A DNA stretch of 64,000 bases from JACJYC01 sp964558465. Lineage in GTDB: Bacteria; Bacteroidota; Bacteroidia; Chitinophagales; Saprospiraceae. Shown here in pieces: positions 32,501-40,990 of this stretch. Both the position numbers and the translations under genes were made by a program. The notes under the pieces are model-generated. The model made no database searches. It was not told the DNA's origin and was given only the letters and a program-made list of their open reading frames with translations. Location: the NCBI GenBank assembly GCA_964558465.1, contig CAZLEF010000012.1:1-64000 (forward strand). The letters run 5' to 3'. Position 1 is the first letter of the stretch; every line of letters starts with the position of its first letter.

Positions 32501-33532
32501 ATGAAGCTCTTTGGGTTTTTTAAACAGGAATTGGCCATTGATCTTGGCACCGCCAACACGCTCATCATACAAGACGGCAAAGTAGTTGTTGATGAACCTT
32601 CAATAGTTGCCATAAACCGGAAGACCGGTCAAACGATCGCAGTGGGAAGGAAGGCCATGCAAATGCATGAAAAAACCCACGAGGATATCAAAACCGTCCG
32701 GCCGCTGAAAGACGGCGTTATCGCAGATTTCAACGCCGCTGAAAGCATGATACAGGGGCTGATCAATATGATTGGCAACAGGAAGCGTTTTTTTTCCAAC
32801 CTCCGGATGGTCATTTGTATCCCGTCCGGCATTACGGAAGTGGAAAAACGCGCGGTTTTTGACTCCGCCGACCATGTCGATTCAAAGGAAACTTACCTGA
32901 TCTATGAACCTATGGCCGCTGCCCTGGGTATCGGGCTGGATGTAGAGGAACCGGTGGGCAACATGGTGATCGATATCGGCGGCGGCACTACGGAGATCGC
33001 GGTCATTGCCCTTTCAGGGATCGTATGCGACCAGTCCATCCGGGTCGCAGGAGACGAACTGACCACCGATATTGTCGACCATATGAAACGGCAGCACAAC
33101 CTGCTCATCGGTGAACGAACCGCCGAGCAGATCAAGATCCATGTAGGGTCGGCGCTCACCGAACTGGAAAACCCACCGGAAGATTACGCCGTTAACGGCC
33201 GCGACCTGATGACCGGAATACCCCGGCAGATCATTGTAAATTACAGTGAAATCGCAGAGGCCCTCAACGAGTCTATCGCCAGTATTGAAGACGCCGTGCT
33301 GAAGGCCCTGGAAAATACGCCTCCCGAGCTCGCCTCCGATATTTACAAGACCGGGCTGTACCTTACCGGCGGCGGCGCGCTGTTGAGAGGCCTTGACAAA
33401 CGGATCAGCCAGAAAACCAAACTCCCGGTACACATAGCAGAAGATCCTTTGCGCGCCGTTGTTCGCGGCACAGGCATCGCACTCAAAAACACGCACCGCT
33501 TTTCTTTCCTGATCGATAGAAAGAGCGTTTAA
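32501..33532 (+). CDS. mreB: Rod shape-determining protein MreB
   Basis: The 343-residue bacterial actin has phosphate-1 AIDLGTANTLI, phosphate-2 VIDIGGGTTEIAVIAL and adenosine motif LTGGGALLRGLDKRI. It polymerises under the inner membrane and directs lateral wall synthesis with MreC, MreD and PBP2, which follow in order. The N-terminus MKLFGFFKQE is a membrane-binding amphipathic type. This is the first gene of the operon; an inverted repeat TACTTG...CAAGTA in the 118-base gap may end the M16 transcript. Confidence 0.96.
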   Translation: MKLFGFFKQELAIDLGTANTLIIQDGKVVVDEPSIVAINRKTGQTIAVGRKAMQMHEKTHEDIKTVRPLKDGVIADFNAAESMIQGLINMIGNRKRFFSNLRMVICIPSGITEVEKRAVFDSADHVDSKETYLIYEPMAAALGIGLDVEEPVGNMVIDIGGGTTEIAVIALSGIVCDQSIRVAGDELTTDIVDHMKRQHNLLIGERTAEQIKIHVGSALTELENPPEDYAVNGRDLMTGIPRQIIVNYSEIAEALNESIASIEDAVLKALENTPPELASDIYKTGLYLTGGGALLRGLDKRISQKTKLPVHIAEDPLRAVVRGTGIALKNTHRFSFLIDRKSV

Positions 33533-33580
33533 GCTCAAGGCGCAGCATTACCGTCCTCTTAACCCGGTGAAAATAAAAAT

Positions 33581-34402
33581 ATGACTCGATCGCTTAAGTC
33601 ATCGGTTCGTCTGGGCAGCACGGTATTATTTTTTTCTCTGGAGTTTGTCTGCATCTTTCTGGCTGTGGAATTTAACCAGGGCAGAAAACAGACGTTTTTG
33701 CATTCCGCCGGGCTTGTTGGGGGCGCCTTGCTGGAGGGTGTCCAGGTTATGGAGAATTTGATCTTTCACCAATCGGAGATGGAGCGGCTCCAGGCTGAAA
33801 ATGCAACCCTTTATACCGAACTGACCAACCTTAAGCTCGCTTTTTCCGTCTTGCCCGGCGCACCGCGAATCGATTCGGCGGTCACCGAAAAATTCAGGTT
33901 CATCCCGGCCGGTGTCATCAATAAAAATGTAATCGGACACAATAACCATTTTACCATCGACGCCGGTGGCGCAGACGGCGTAAAACCCCATATGGGGGTC
34001 ATTTCTTCCAACGGCATCGTCGGAATTGTGGTCGATACGTCAAGGCATTTTGCAAAGGTAATGACCCTCCTGCACAGCCAGTCCCGGATCAGCGCCAGGC
34101 TCCGGTCAAATAAATTTCACGGTTCTTTGGTCTGGGATGGCAAAAGGACCGACCAGGTATTGCTCAAATCCATTCCCAAACATGTGAAGGTTGTGGCAGG
34201 CGATACGGTAGAGACTTCGGGGTACACCCAGCTTTTTCCGCCGGAACTCCTGATCGGCACCGTCGACTCGGTAGGGCCAGTTGCCGGCGAAGACAACCAA
34301 CTCATCCGGGTTAATTTATTTGAAGATATTGGCCAGACCCTGTTTGTATTTGTTGTCGAAAATAAGATCATTCCTCCCCAAAACGTAGATATCAAGGAAT
34401 AA
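33581..34402 (+). CDS. mreC: Rod shape-determining protein MreC
   Basis: The 273-residue protein has an N-terminal transmembrane helix (about 15-33), a coiled-coil segment (MENLIFHQSEMERLQAENAT) and the periplasmic MreC beta domains: RFIPAGVINKNVIGHNNHFT, GVISSNGIVGIVVDTSRHFA and VETSGYTQLFPPELLIGTVD. It links MreB to periplasmic wall enzymes. It lies 48 bases after mreB and 3 before mreD. Confidence 0.93.
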   Translation: MTRSLKSSVRLGSTVLFFSLEFVCIFLAVEFNQGRKQTFLHSAGLVGGALLEGVQVMENLIFHQSEMERLQAENATLYTELTNLKLAFSVLPGAPRIDSAVTEKFRFIPAGVINKNVIGHNNHFTIDAGGADGVKPHMGVISSNGIVGIVVDTSRHFAKVMTLLHSQSRISARLRSNKFHGSLVWDGKRTDQVLLKSIPKHVKVVAGDTVETSGYTQLFPPELLIGTVDSVGPVAGEDNQLIRVNLFEDIGQTLFVFVVENKIIPPQNVDIKE

Positions 34403-34405
34403 ACA

Positions 34406-34924
34406 ATGGACCGGCGTTGGGCAAAACATATGATCTGGTTTGTACTGCTGGCGCTCGCCCAGGGCCTGATCATCAAAAGGATGTCGATGGGTTGGCTCGG
34501 GTTCGTTTACCTTGAGTTTTTGATTTACCCGCTTTTTCTGCTTTTGCTCCCAATTTTTACTTCCAGAAATGCGCTTTTGTTATCCGGTTTTGCCCTTGGA
34601 CTGATCGTTGATCTTTTTTATGATTCGCCGGGTGTTCATGCAAGCGCAGCCGTATTTACGGCTTTCATGCGGCCGAGGATCCTGAAGCTGATGGAACCCG
34701 GCGACGGATACGAAAGAAAGTCGCCGACGATCAGTTCGCTTGGCCTTCAGTGGTTTGCAAAGTATGCAGCTTTTTTGATCGGATTTCATGTTTTGGCCTA
34801 TTATTCCATTGAAATCTTTAATATTTGGAAAATAGGGGAGGTGATCGCCCGCTCAATCTGGGCCCTTATTTGGTCCTGGCTTGGCATTATCTCAATTATG
34901 TTTATCTTTAACCCTAAGGATTGA
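34406..34924 (+). CDS. mreD: Rod shape-determining protein MreD-like
   Basis: The 172-residue protein has about five hydrophobic helices and the MreD-like core IYPLFLLLLPIFTSRNALLL and GFALGLIVDLFYDSPGVHAS, where the Asp-rich helix end is conserved. Assignment rests on position between mreC and the PBP2 gene plus this motif, since MreD sequences are poorly conserved. Confidence 0.85.
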   Translation: MDRRWAKHMIWFVLLALAQGLIIKRMSMGWLGFVYLEFLIYPLFLLLLPIFTSRNALLLSGFALGLIVDLFYDSPGVHASAAVFTAFMRPRILKLMEPGDGYERKSPTISSLGLQWFAKYAAFLIGFHVLAYYSIEIFNIWKIGEVIARSIWALIWSWLGIISIMFIFNPKD

Positions 34925-34954
34925 TATTGAAATTTAATTAAATATATATGCGCC

Positions 34955-36829
34955 ATGGGTTTCAATCCAGGTGAACGGTTGTTTTACATCAGAATTGTTT
35001 TTTTTGCCGCCGGCATCATCCTGGCGGGTAAGGCTGCCCATCTTCAGTTGTTTTCTGCCGAATACCGCAACAGGTCGGAAGCAGCCGTCATCGACAACCA
35101 GATCATTTACCCTTCCAGGGGGTCTATTTTTGATCGCAACGGTAAACTGCTGGTGACCAATAACCCGATGTACGACCTGATGGTGACCCTCAGCCAGACT
35201 TCCCCCCGGATGGACACCGCCAAATTGTGCGATCTGCTGGGGATTACAAAATCTGAATTTGTGGCCGCCATGACCAAAGACTGGAAAAGCGGCAAGTACT
35301 CCAAACGGCTTCCTTTTGTTTTCTGGAGTAAAATTTCCCCCGAAATGTACGCCAGACTTCAGGAAAGCCTTTATTTATTTCCGGGGTTCGAACCGGTTTT
35401 GCGCAGTGTGAGGGGGTATCCCTACAGCAGCGCGCCTCATGTACTGGGATACATCAGGGAAGTGAACAAGGCAGAGGTAAACGACTCCGTTTACAATATG
35501 GGCGATTATATCGGGGCCAGCGGCCTGGAAAAAAGATACGAAAAGGATCTGCGCGGCCAAAAAGGCATCCGCAAAGTGCTCAAGGATAACCTTGGAAGGG
35601 AAGTGGGCGAATTTAAAGACGGTCTTGAAAACCTCCAGCCGGTTTCAGGCAATTCACTCCACTCTACCCTCGACCTCGATCTGCAAGCTTACGGCGAAAT
35701 GCTGATGCAGAACAAGATCGGCAGCATCGTTGCCATCAAACCCGACTCAGGCGAGATCCTGGCCATGGTCAGCGCGCCTTTTTACGACCCCAACAAATTG
35801 GTGATCCATCAGGGCCGTGCCAAAGCTTATGCAGAACTCGAAAAAGACAGCCTCCTTCCGCTGTACAACCGGGCCCTGCAGGCGCAGTATCCCCCCGGCT
35901 CCCTGTTCAAATCAGTGGTGGCGCTGATCGCTCTTCAGGAGGGCGTTATCACCAACGACCACACGGTACCCTGCCGGGGCGGGTATTTTCTGGGCGGCCA
36001 GAAACTGACGGGCTGTCACGGACACGCAACCTGCACAACGGTCACATCCGCAATACAGCATTCCTGCAATGCTTATTTTGTATCCGTTTTCAGGGATATC
36101 ATCGACCACAATAATGATATCACGGAAGCCGGTAAAGGGCTTGCAAAATTCAACGAATACCTGTACCGCTTCGGGCTCGGCAGCCCCCTGGGCGTCGATG
36201 TGCCCAACGAAAAAGGAGGAAACGTGCCAACCCCTGAAACATATAATAAGAAATTCAAGGAGGAAAAATACTGGAAGTCGATTTGGATCCGCTCCCTGGG
36301 GATCGGTCAGGGCGAATTGTTGTTCACCAACCTTCAAATGGCCAACCTGGCCGCGATCATCGCCAACCGCGGGCATTATTTTACGCCGCATCTGATGCGG
36401 TATATGGAAGACGACGCCGGGAACCAGTTCAGATCGGATGCCTTTCTCCGCAAAAAAAGCGTAGGGATAGACCCCCGGCATTTCGCAACGGTTGTCGACG
36501 GTATGGAATGGGTGGTGAAAGCAGGTACCGCGAGGTCCGCTTTTATTCCGGATATTCCCATTTGCGGTAAAACGGGAACCGCCGAAAATAATCAGGGCAA
36601 CCAGGAGGACCACTCCATCTTTTTTGCCTTTGCACCTAAGGAAAATCCCCAGATCGCGATTGCGGTCTATATTGAAAACGGCTCATGGGGCGGCACTTAT
36701 GCCGCGCCGATCGCCAGCCTCATGATCGAAAAATACCTTAAGAGAACCATCCGGCCGGAACGCCTGTACCTGGAAAAACGGATGATGGAAGCCAATTTGA
36801 TTCCGCAAAAGAAAAAACCGAGGTCTTAA
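34955..36829 (+). CDS. mrdA: Penicillin-binding protein 2 (elongation transpeptidase)
   Basis: The 624-residue class B PBP has an N-terminal anchor (about 10-30), the dimerisation domain (NRSEAAVIDNQIIYPSRGSI, then FDRNGKLLVTN) and a transpeptidase domain. Catalytic motifs: SLFK with Ser316 in YPPGSLFKSVVAL, SCN at 370 and KTGT with Lys539 in ICGKTGTAEN. It cross-links lateral-wall peptidoglycan with the MreBCD complex. In many Bacteroidota rodA comes next; here a CapA-like gene follows, so the RodA glycosyltransferase must lie elsewhere. Confidence 0.95.
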   Translation: MGFNPGERLFYIRIVFFAAGIILAGKAAHLQLFSAEYRNRSEAAVIDNQIIYPSRGSIFDRNGKLLVTNNPMYDLMVTLSQTSPRMDTAKLCDLLGITKSEFVAAMTKDWKSGKYSKRLPFVFWSKISPEMYARLQESLYLFPGFEPVLRSVRGYPYSSAPHVLGYIREVNKAEVNDSVYNMGDYIGASGLEKRYEKDLRGQKGIRKVLKDNLGREVGEFKDGLENLQPVSGNSLHSTLDLDLQAYGEMLMQNKIGSIVAIKPDSGEILAMVSAPFYDPNKLVIHQGRAKAYAELEKDSLLPLYNRALQAQYPPGSLFKSVVALIALQEGVITNDHTVPCRGGYFLGGQKLTGCHGHATCTTVTSAIQHSCNAYFVSVFRDIIDHNNDITEAGKGLAKFNEYLYRFGLGSPLGVDVPNEKGGNVPTPETYNKKFKEEKYWKSIWIRSLGIGQGELLFTNLQMANLAAIIANRGHYFTPHLMRYMEDDAGNQFRSDAFLRKKSVGIDPRHFATVVDGMEWVVKAGTARSAFIPDIPICGKTGTAENNQGNQEDHSIFFAFAPKENPQIAIAVYIENGSWGGTYAAPIASLMIEKYLKRTIRPERLYLEKRMMEANLIPQKKKPRS

Positions 36830-36837
36830 GGTATGGA

Positions 36838-36930
36838 GAACGGGGATACGCGTGCCGCGCAGAAGGCGTGGAGGATGAGAGGATTTGAGGATACGAGGAT
36901 GTTTACCCGCCTGAAGGGCTGGCGCGGATG
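36838..36930. repeat. Repeat-bearing spacer between PBP2 and CapA-like genes
   Basis: The spacer contains GAGGATGAGAGGATTTGAGG-type words and a 19-bp word, GCGTGCCGCGCAGAAGGCG (36850-36868), whose exact complement occurs at 2080-2098. The reading frame stays open across it, but the product would be non-protein-like. Confidence 0.6.
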
Positions 36931-36946
36931 CCGTAAAGCCATAAAA

Positions 36947-38104
36947 ATGAGGTTCTTTTTCGCAGCCCTGCTGTACCTTGGCTTTTTGCAATTTGGCGCC
37001 GCTTCGGCCCCGGGCGATACGGCCAGACTAAGGCTTTTATTTGCAGGCGACATTATGGGCCACGACTCCCAGATCGAATCAGCCACCATCAAAAAGGATT
37101 CTTTTTACGATTATTCTCCTTGTTTTGAATACGTCGAACCGATGTTGCAGGCAGCTGATCTTGCAATTGGCAACCTGGAAGTGACCCTGCCGGGCAAACC
37201 GCCCTATACCGGCTATCCCCGGTTCAGAAGCCCCGATGACCTGGCCCTGGCCCTCCGATATGCCGGTTTCGACCTGCTGGTTACCGCCAACAACCACTCC
37301 AACGATGCCGGCAGGGAAGGCGTTATTCATACCATCGACGCGCTCAACAACCTTTTCTTTTTGCATACAGGCACGTTTCAAAGCGCTGCGGAGAAGGACG
37401 CCTTTTACCCGCTGGTGGTCTATAAAGGGGTGTTCAAGATCGTATTCCTCAATTATACCTACGGCACCAATGGATTGCCGACCAAGGCGCCGGTGATCGT
37501 CAATGAAATCAACGAAACGGAAATTGAAAAGGATATGGCGGTTGCCAGAGCCCTTCAACCTGATTTTATCATTGCCGTCATGCACTGGGGTAACGAATAC
37601 CAGCGACAGGAAAGTGAAGATCAGCGGAAACTGGCGCTTAAACTGTTTGAATGGGGCGCCGACCTGGTCGTAGGGGCTCATCCGCATGTGGCGCAACCGG
37701 TTAAAACCTACGAACTGGAGCGGGATGGTCGGACCGAAAACTTTGTGGTCGCCTATTCCCTTGGCAATTTTATCTCCGCGCAAAAGAAAGAACATACGGA
37801 CGGTGGGCTTGTTTTTGAAGTGGAACTGGCTAAAAATATCGAGGAGAACACCGCCTGGATCAATGACCATTCCTACACCCTGGTCTGGCGCTACATCCGG
37901 AGGGAAACGGATGGCGGAAAGACTTTTTTAACAATCCCCGTTTCCGCTTTTGAAGGGGAGGATAACCCGCTTGGCCTCCCGGAAGAAGACCGGAAGGCCA
38001 TGTTGAAGTTCGCTCGTTCCACACGGGCCTTGATGGGGCAATACCAAAGCCGCGAAAGGAAGCCTTCCTTCAACGAAATTGTTCAACCAACTGCCAACCG
38101 GTAA
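36947..38104 (+). CDS. CapA-family metallophosphoesterase-like protein
   Basis: I start at ATG 36947, where a signal peptide begins (MRFFFAALLYLGFLQFGAAS); 38 more open codons upstream are repeat DNA. The 385-residue protein has the CapA/PgsA pattern: LLFAGDIMGHDSQI with the Asp-His metal site, ADLAIGNLEVTLPGKP, LLVTANNHSNDAGREG with Asn-His, IIAVMHWGNEYQ and LVVGAHPHVAQPV. The family resembles calcineurin-type phosphoesterases and includes the poly-gamma-glutamate PgsA; no other capsule genes are near. Its place in an elongation operon suggests envelope polymer turnover. Stop and folA start overlap as TAATG. Confidence 0.85.
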   Translation: MRFFFAALLYLGFLQFGAASAPGDTARLRLLFAGDIMGHDSQIESATIKKDSFYDYSPCFEYVEPMLQAADLAIGNLEVTLPGKPPYTGYPRFRSPDDLALALRYAGFDLLVTANNHSNDAGREGVIHTIDALNNLFFLHTGTFQSAAEKDAFYPLVVYKGVFKIVFLNYTYGTNGLPTKAPVIVNEINETEIEKDMAVARALQPDFIIAVMHWGNEYQRQESEDQRKLALKLFEWGADLVVGAHPHVAQPVKTYELERDGRTENFVVAYSLGNFISAQKKEHTDGGLVFEVELAKNIEENTAWINDHSYTLVWRYIRRETDGGKTFLTIPVSAFEGEDNPLGLPEEDRKAMLKFARSTRALMGQYQSRERKPSFNEIVQPTANR

Positions 38105-38613
38105 TGATCGTATCTGCTATAGTGGCCGCAGCCAGCAATGGCGTGATCGGGCGCGACAACCAGATCCCCTGGCGCCTGTCCGGGGATCTGAAATACTTCA
38201 AACGCACAACCCTGGGTCACTTCGTGATCATGGGCAGGAACAGTTTTGATTCTATCGGCCGGCCGCTTCCCAAACGGACCAATGTGGTCATTACCCGCAA
38301 CCCTTTTTTTATCGCCACGGACTGCCTGATCGCCCGCTCGGTGGAGGAGGCGCTCACCCTGGCGCTTGACCATGGCGAACAAGAGGCTTTTATCCTTGGC
38401 GGTGGTGAAATCTACCGGCAAAGCATGCAATATTGGGATAAACTCTACCTCACCCGGGTAGAGGCGGACGTGGAGGGCGACGTGTTTTTCCCGGAACCTG
38501 CCTGGGAAGAATGGCGCCTCATTTCCTCCGAATCCCATCCTGCCGACGAGAAAAATGATTTTCCTTTCCGTTTTGAGGTGTATCAGCGGATAGTGGACGC
38601 GGAAGAGGAATAA
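38104..38613 (+). CDS. folA: Dihydrofolate reductase
   Basis: The 169-residue enzyme reduces dihydrofolate with NADPH. The DHFR start IVAAASNGVIGRDNQIPWRL, GHFVIMGRNSFDSIGRPLP with the NADPH loop, and EAFILGGGEIYRQSM are all present; the acidic active-site residue is Asp in SGDLKYFK. It is translationally coupled to the CapA-like gene and ends the operon before a long inverted repeat. Confidence 0.95.
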   Translation: MIVSAIVAAASNGVIGRDNQIPWRLSGDLKYFKRTTLGHFVIMGRNSFDSIGRPLPKRTNVVITRNPFFIATDCLIARSVEEALTLALDHGEQEAFILGGGEIYRQSMQYWDKLYLTRVEADVEGDVFFPEPAWEEWRLISSESHPADEKNDFPFRFEVYQRIVDAEEE

Positions 38614-38623
38614 GGGGAGTTCG

Positions 38624-38840
38624 GCAGTTGGCAGTTTTCAGTTGGCAGTCTTTGGTCCGTTCCCCTATGTACCGCCGACGTCTCGTCGGTCGGGCCGGAT
38701 TCCCCGATTGACCAGTTGGCAGTTCGATAGTTGGCAGTCTGGATTCGTTTATCGGGGGAAGTGCGTTTCAATTGCTGACAAATTGAAAACCGGGTGAACG
38801 GAGAGAGACTGCCAACTGCCATCTGAAAACTGCCAACTGA
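38624..38840. repeat. CAGTTGGCAGT inverted-repeat module at convergent junction
   Basis: The left part (38624-38651) reads CAGTTGGCAGTTTTCAGTTG and the right part (38806-38840) is nearly its complement; further CAGTTGGCAGT words lie at 38712-38740. The about 150-base interior holds a GACG...CGTC hairpin. It separates convergent folA and the barrel gene and reaches the stop codon of the latter. A two-way terminator role is inferred. Confidence 0.65.
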
Positions 38841-40163
38841 CTAAAGCGCCACCCGCAATCCGATGCCGATCCCGGCCATGAAATAGCGTTGCCTGACCGG
38901 GTAATCCGGCAAGGAAAAAGATTGGGGGTAGAGGCGGAAATAGGGTTCAAAAAGCAAGTCTACCCGGTTGCCCATTTCGTAATAAAGCCCGAGATTGCCT
39001 TGCCAGCCCAGCCCCACCTGGTCGCGAAAAGCGGGGTAACTATTAGGCTGATCTTCATTGAAGCTGATGGGTTCAAGGTCATCCGGAGATAAAAACTCAC
39101 CTTTTTTGCCCAGTCTCAGGTTGAATACCGGCCCGCCGCTGATGGCCAGCGTGAGGTTATCTGCGTGGAATTCATAACCAACCATAAACGGAATATCGAT
39201 GAGGTGGAACTGGTTGGTGGTTACATATTGATGTGCAAAGGTGAGGTAGCTCGTATCGGTGCGGATGATCTCACCGTTTGGACCAAAGATATCGGTGATG
39301 ATGGTTTGTTGTTCATTGGTGTTCAAATAATTGAACCGTTCGGAAATTTGGGTGTACTGAACCCCCGAGCGAAGGGATAATCCCCAGGGAAAAACCAGGG
39401 ACACCCGGCCTGCTGCGGAGAAGGAGAACACGGAAGATTCGGTCTCTTCCCGGCTGCGCGCATAACTCCCGAATTCCGGATCAACCGGATCAAGTTCGCG
39501 GAAAGCGATCGTGGGCGCCCCGGTCAGTTCTGCAAACCAAACCGGCCGTCCGCTTTTGAACCGCGCACAACGGGCAGTCGGGTGCGATGGAATGGCGGGT
39601 TGATCAAAATGTGGCGCTGCAGCAGGAAGGATAAGGGGTTGGAGTTCCAATCGCGGTAAGGTTTTAGACGGCGCCGTCGCGGGCTGTTGAAAAGCGGGGG
39701 CGAAACCGGACCCGGAAATTTGCGTTTCAGGGCTGCCGGTTACCGGTATGATCCGGTCTTGCTCCGGTTGAACCGGCGCCGGCTGTGCAAGAGCCGGCAG
39801 GTTGATGGCGGGTATGCGGACCCGAACGGGGCTGGAATTTCCGGCAGAGGCAGTTGCAGCAGAAGAAACAGGGTTTGCAGCGATCAAATTTGCGCCGGAT
39901 GAAACGGGGGCATCTATCTTTTGCGGGGCAACGGGGAAGGCGCCCAGGGTGATATTATTCCGGGACTGAAACAAAAAGGCGGCGGATAGCGCCATGGCGC
40001 CCAGGACGGCTGCGCCCGCGCCGGCCCAATACCAGAAGACAGGCTTGCGGCGGCGTTTTTGTTCGCGCGCAATATTGGCCCACAGGTGGAGCGGCGGCTC
40101 CGCTTCATAACCTGCGAGGTTGCGCCCGAAAAGGTCGTCAATGGGATGTTTGGGATCGCTCAT
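38841..40163 (-). CDS. Inner-membrane-anchored protein with C-terminal outer-membrane beta-barrel, putative anti-sigma factor
   Basis: The 440-residue protein has a short cytoplasmic start (IDDLFGRNLAGYEAEPPLHL, then WANI), one transmembrane helix (about 43-66, WYWAGAGAAVLGAMALSAAF), a Pro/Ala-rich linker (about 80-215) and a C-terminal barrel with strands such as VSLVFPWGLSLRSGVQYTQ and a terminal YFMAGIGIGLRVAL. The L-F-x-x-L-x-x-Y/PP-x-x-x-W start is common to Bacteroidota anti-sigma-like proteins encoded after ECF sigma genes. The ATG overlaps the sigma stop (ATGA). This arrangement suggests one chain spanning both membranes that controls the sigma factor; that is inference. Confidence 0.78.
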   Translation of the reverse strand: MSDPKHPIDDLFGRNLAGYEAEPPLHLWANIAREQKRRRKPVFWYWAGAGAAVLGAMALSAAFLFQSRNNITLGAFPVAPQKIDAPVSSGANLIAANPVSSAATASAGNSSPVRVRIPAINLPALAQPAPVQPEQDRIIPVTGSPETQISGSGFAPAFQQPATAPSKTLPRLELQPLILPAAAPHFDQPAIPSHPTARCARFKSGRPVWFAELTGAPTIAFRELDPVDPEFGSYARSREETESSVFSFSAAGRVSLVFPWGLSLRSGVQYTQISERFNYLNTNEQQTIITDIFGPNGEIIRTDTSYLTFAHQYVTTNQFHLIDIPFMVGYEFHADNLTLAISGGPVFNLRLGKKGEFLSPDDLEPISFNEDQPNSYPAFRDQVGLGWQGNLGLYYEMGNRVDLLFEPYFRLYPQSFSLPDYPVRQRYFMAGIGIGLRVAL

Positions 40164-40762
40164 ACCGCAATTTTTTGAGTAGCTGTTAGTTTTACCTGCA
40201 ACATTTTCCGCGCTTTTACCAACTGCGACCGGGAGGTGCTTTCCTGGATGCCGAGCAGGTCGGCGATTTCCTTGTGATTGTAACCCTCGATGGCATAAAG
40301 ATTGAAAACAATCCGGTATCCATCCGGAAGAGAAGAGACCATGTCCATTAATTCTTCTTCCCGCAAGTGGTCGTAAGCATCGGGTTCGACAGGTAAGTCA
40401 GGATAGAGTTCCACACCGAATTGCTCGTTCACAAAGGCTTTTTTGTTGAAATGTTTTAAAGCCGTATTGATAACAATCCGCCGGATCCATCCTTCAAATG
40501 AACCTTTGAATTCAAATTTATCCAGATGCCTGAAAACTTTAAGAAACGCATCCTGCAGGATGTCTTCGGCTTCCAGGCGGTGACGGGCATAACGCAAACA
40601 GACAGCCATCATCTTGCCGGCGTAACACCGGAAGAGTTCCTGCTGACACCTGGAATCTTCCCGGAGACAACCTTGAATAAGTTCAGGTTCCGTCACAATT
40701 TGCGTATGTTTTGCCTGCTTTCCAGCTAATGCCCGTGGGATGACTTTGCAGGTAAAAGACAC
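40160..40762 (-). CDS. ECF RNA polymerase sigma factor
   Basis: The up to 200-residue protein has sigma region 2 (CYAGKMMAVCLRYARHRLEA, EDILQDAFLKVFRHLDKFEF, WIRRIVINTALKHFNKK) and region 4 (SLPDGYRIVFNLYAIEGYNH, EIADLLGIQESTSRSQLVKA). There is no region 3, as expected for ECF types. The start is uncertain: a GTG at 40696 (VTEPELIQGCL) fits the family better than the ATG at 40762. The downstream coupled membrane/barrel protein is the likely anti-sigma partner. Confidence 0.88.
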   Translation of the reverse strand: MSFTCKVIPRALAGKQAKHTQIVTEPELIQGCLREDSRCQQELFRCYAGKMMAVCLRYARHRLEAEDILQDAFLKVFRHLDKFEFKGSFEGWIRRIVINTALKHFNKKAFVNEQFGVELYPDLPVEPDAYDHLREEELMDMVSSLPDGYRIVFNLYAIEGYNHKEIADLLGIQESTSRSQLVKARKMLQVKLTATQKIAV

Positions 40763-40904
40763 CCGGATGACAGGTAAACGCTGCCTGAAGGGTCTAAATT
40801 TTCAGGGCCGGCGCTGAAATCCGCTTCAATTTAAGGTTTTTTTCCGGGCTGTGCAAAAGTGTGGGCTGGGTGTGCTGAAAAGTGTGAATATTTGTGGTGG
40901 TTGC

Positions 40905-40990
40905 ATTGTTTCATGGTTTCACGGTTTCAGTGTTAAACATGAAACCATGTAGCCATGAAACCATATAACCATGAAACCATATAACCATGA
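40905..40990. repeat. CATGGTTTCA / TGAAACCAT inverted-repeat array
   Basis: TTTCATGGTTTCACGGTTTC on the left is followed by four ATGAAACCATATAACC words on the right, forming a long hairpin that ends at the thioesterase start codon. The word family also occurs at 26228-26290. Here it lies upstream of a gene, so it could affect translation of the thioesterase. Confidence 0.75.

Noticed and set aside
36833..36946. Longer N-terminus for the CapA-like protein
   Set aside because: The extra 38 codons come from repeat DNA, and the signal peptide begins at 36947.
36947..38104. Capsule (poly-gamma-glutamate) synthesis locus
   Set aside because: Only a CapA-like protein is present; the ligase genes capB and capC are not seen, so a capsule call is not supported.
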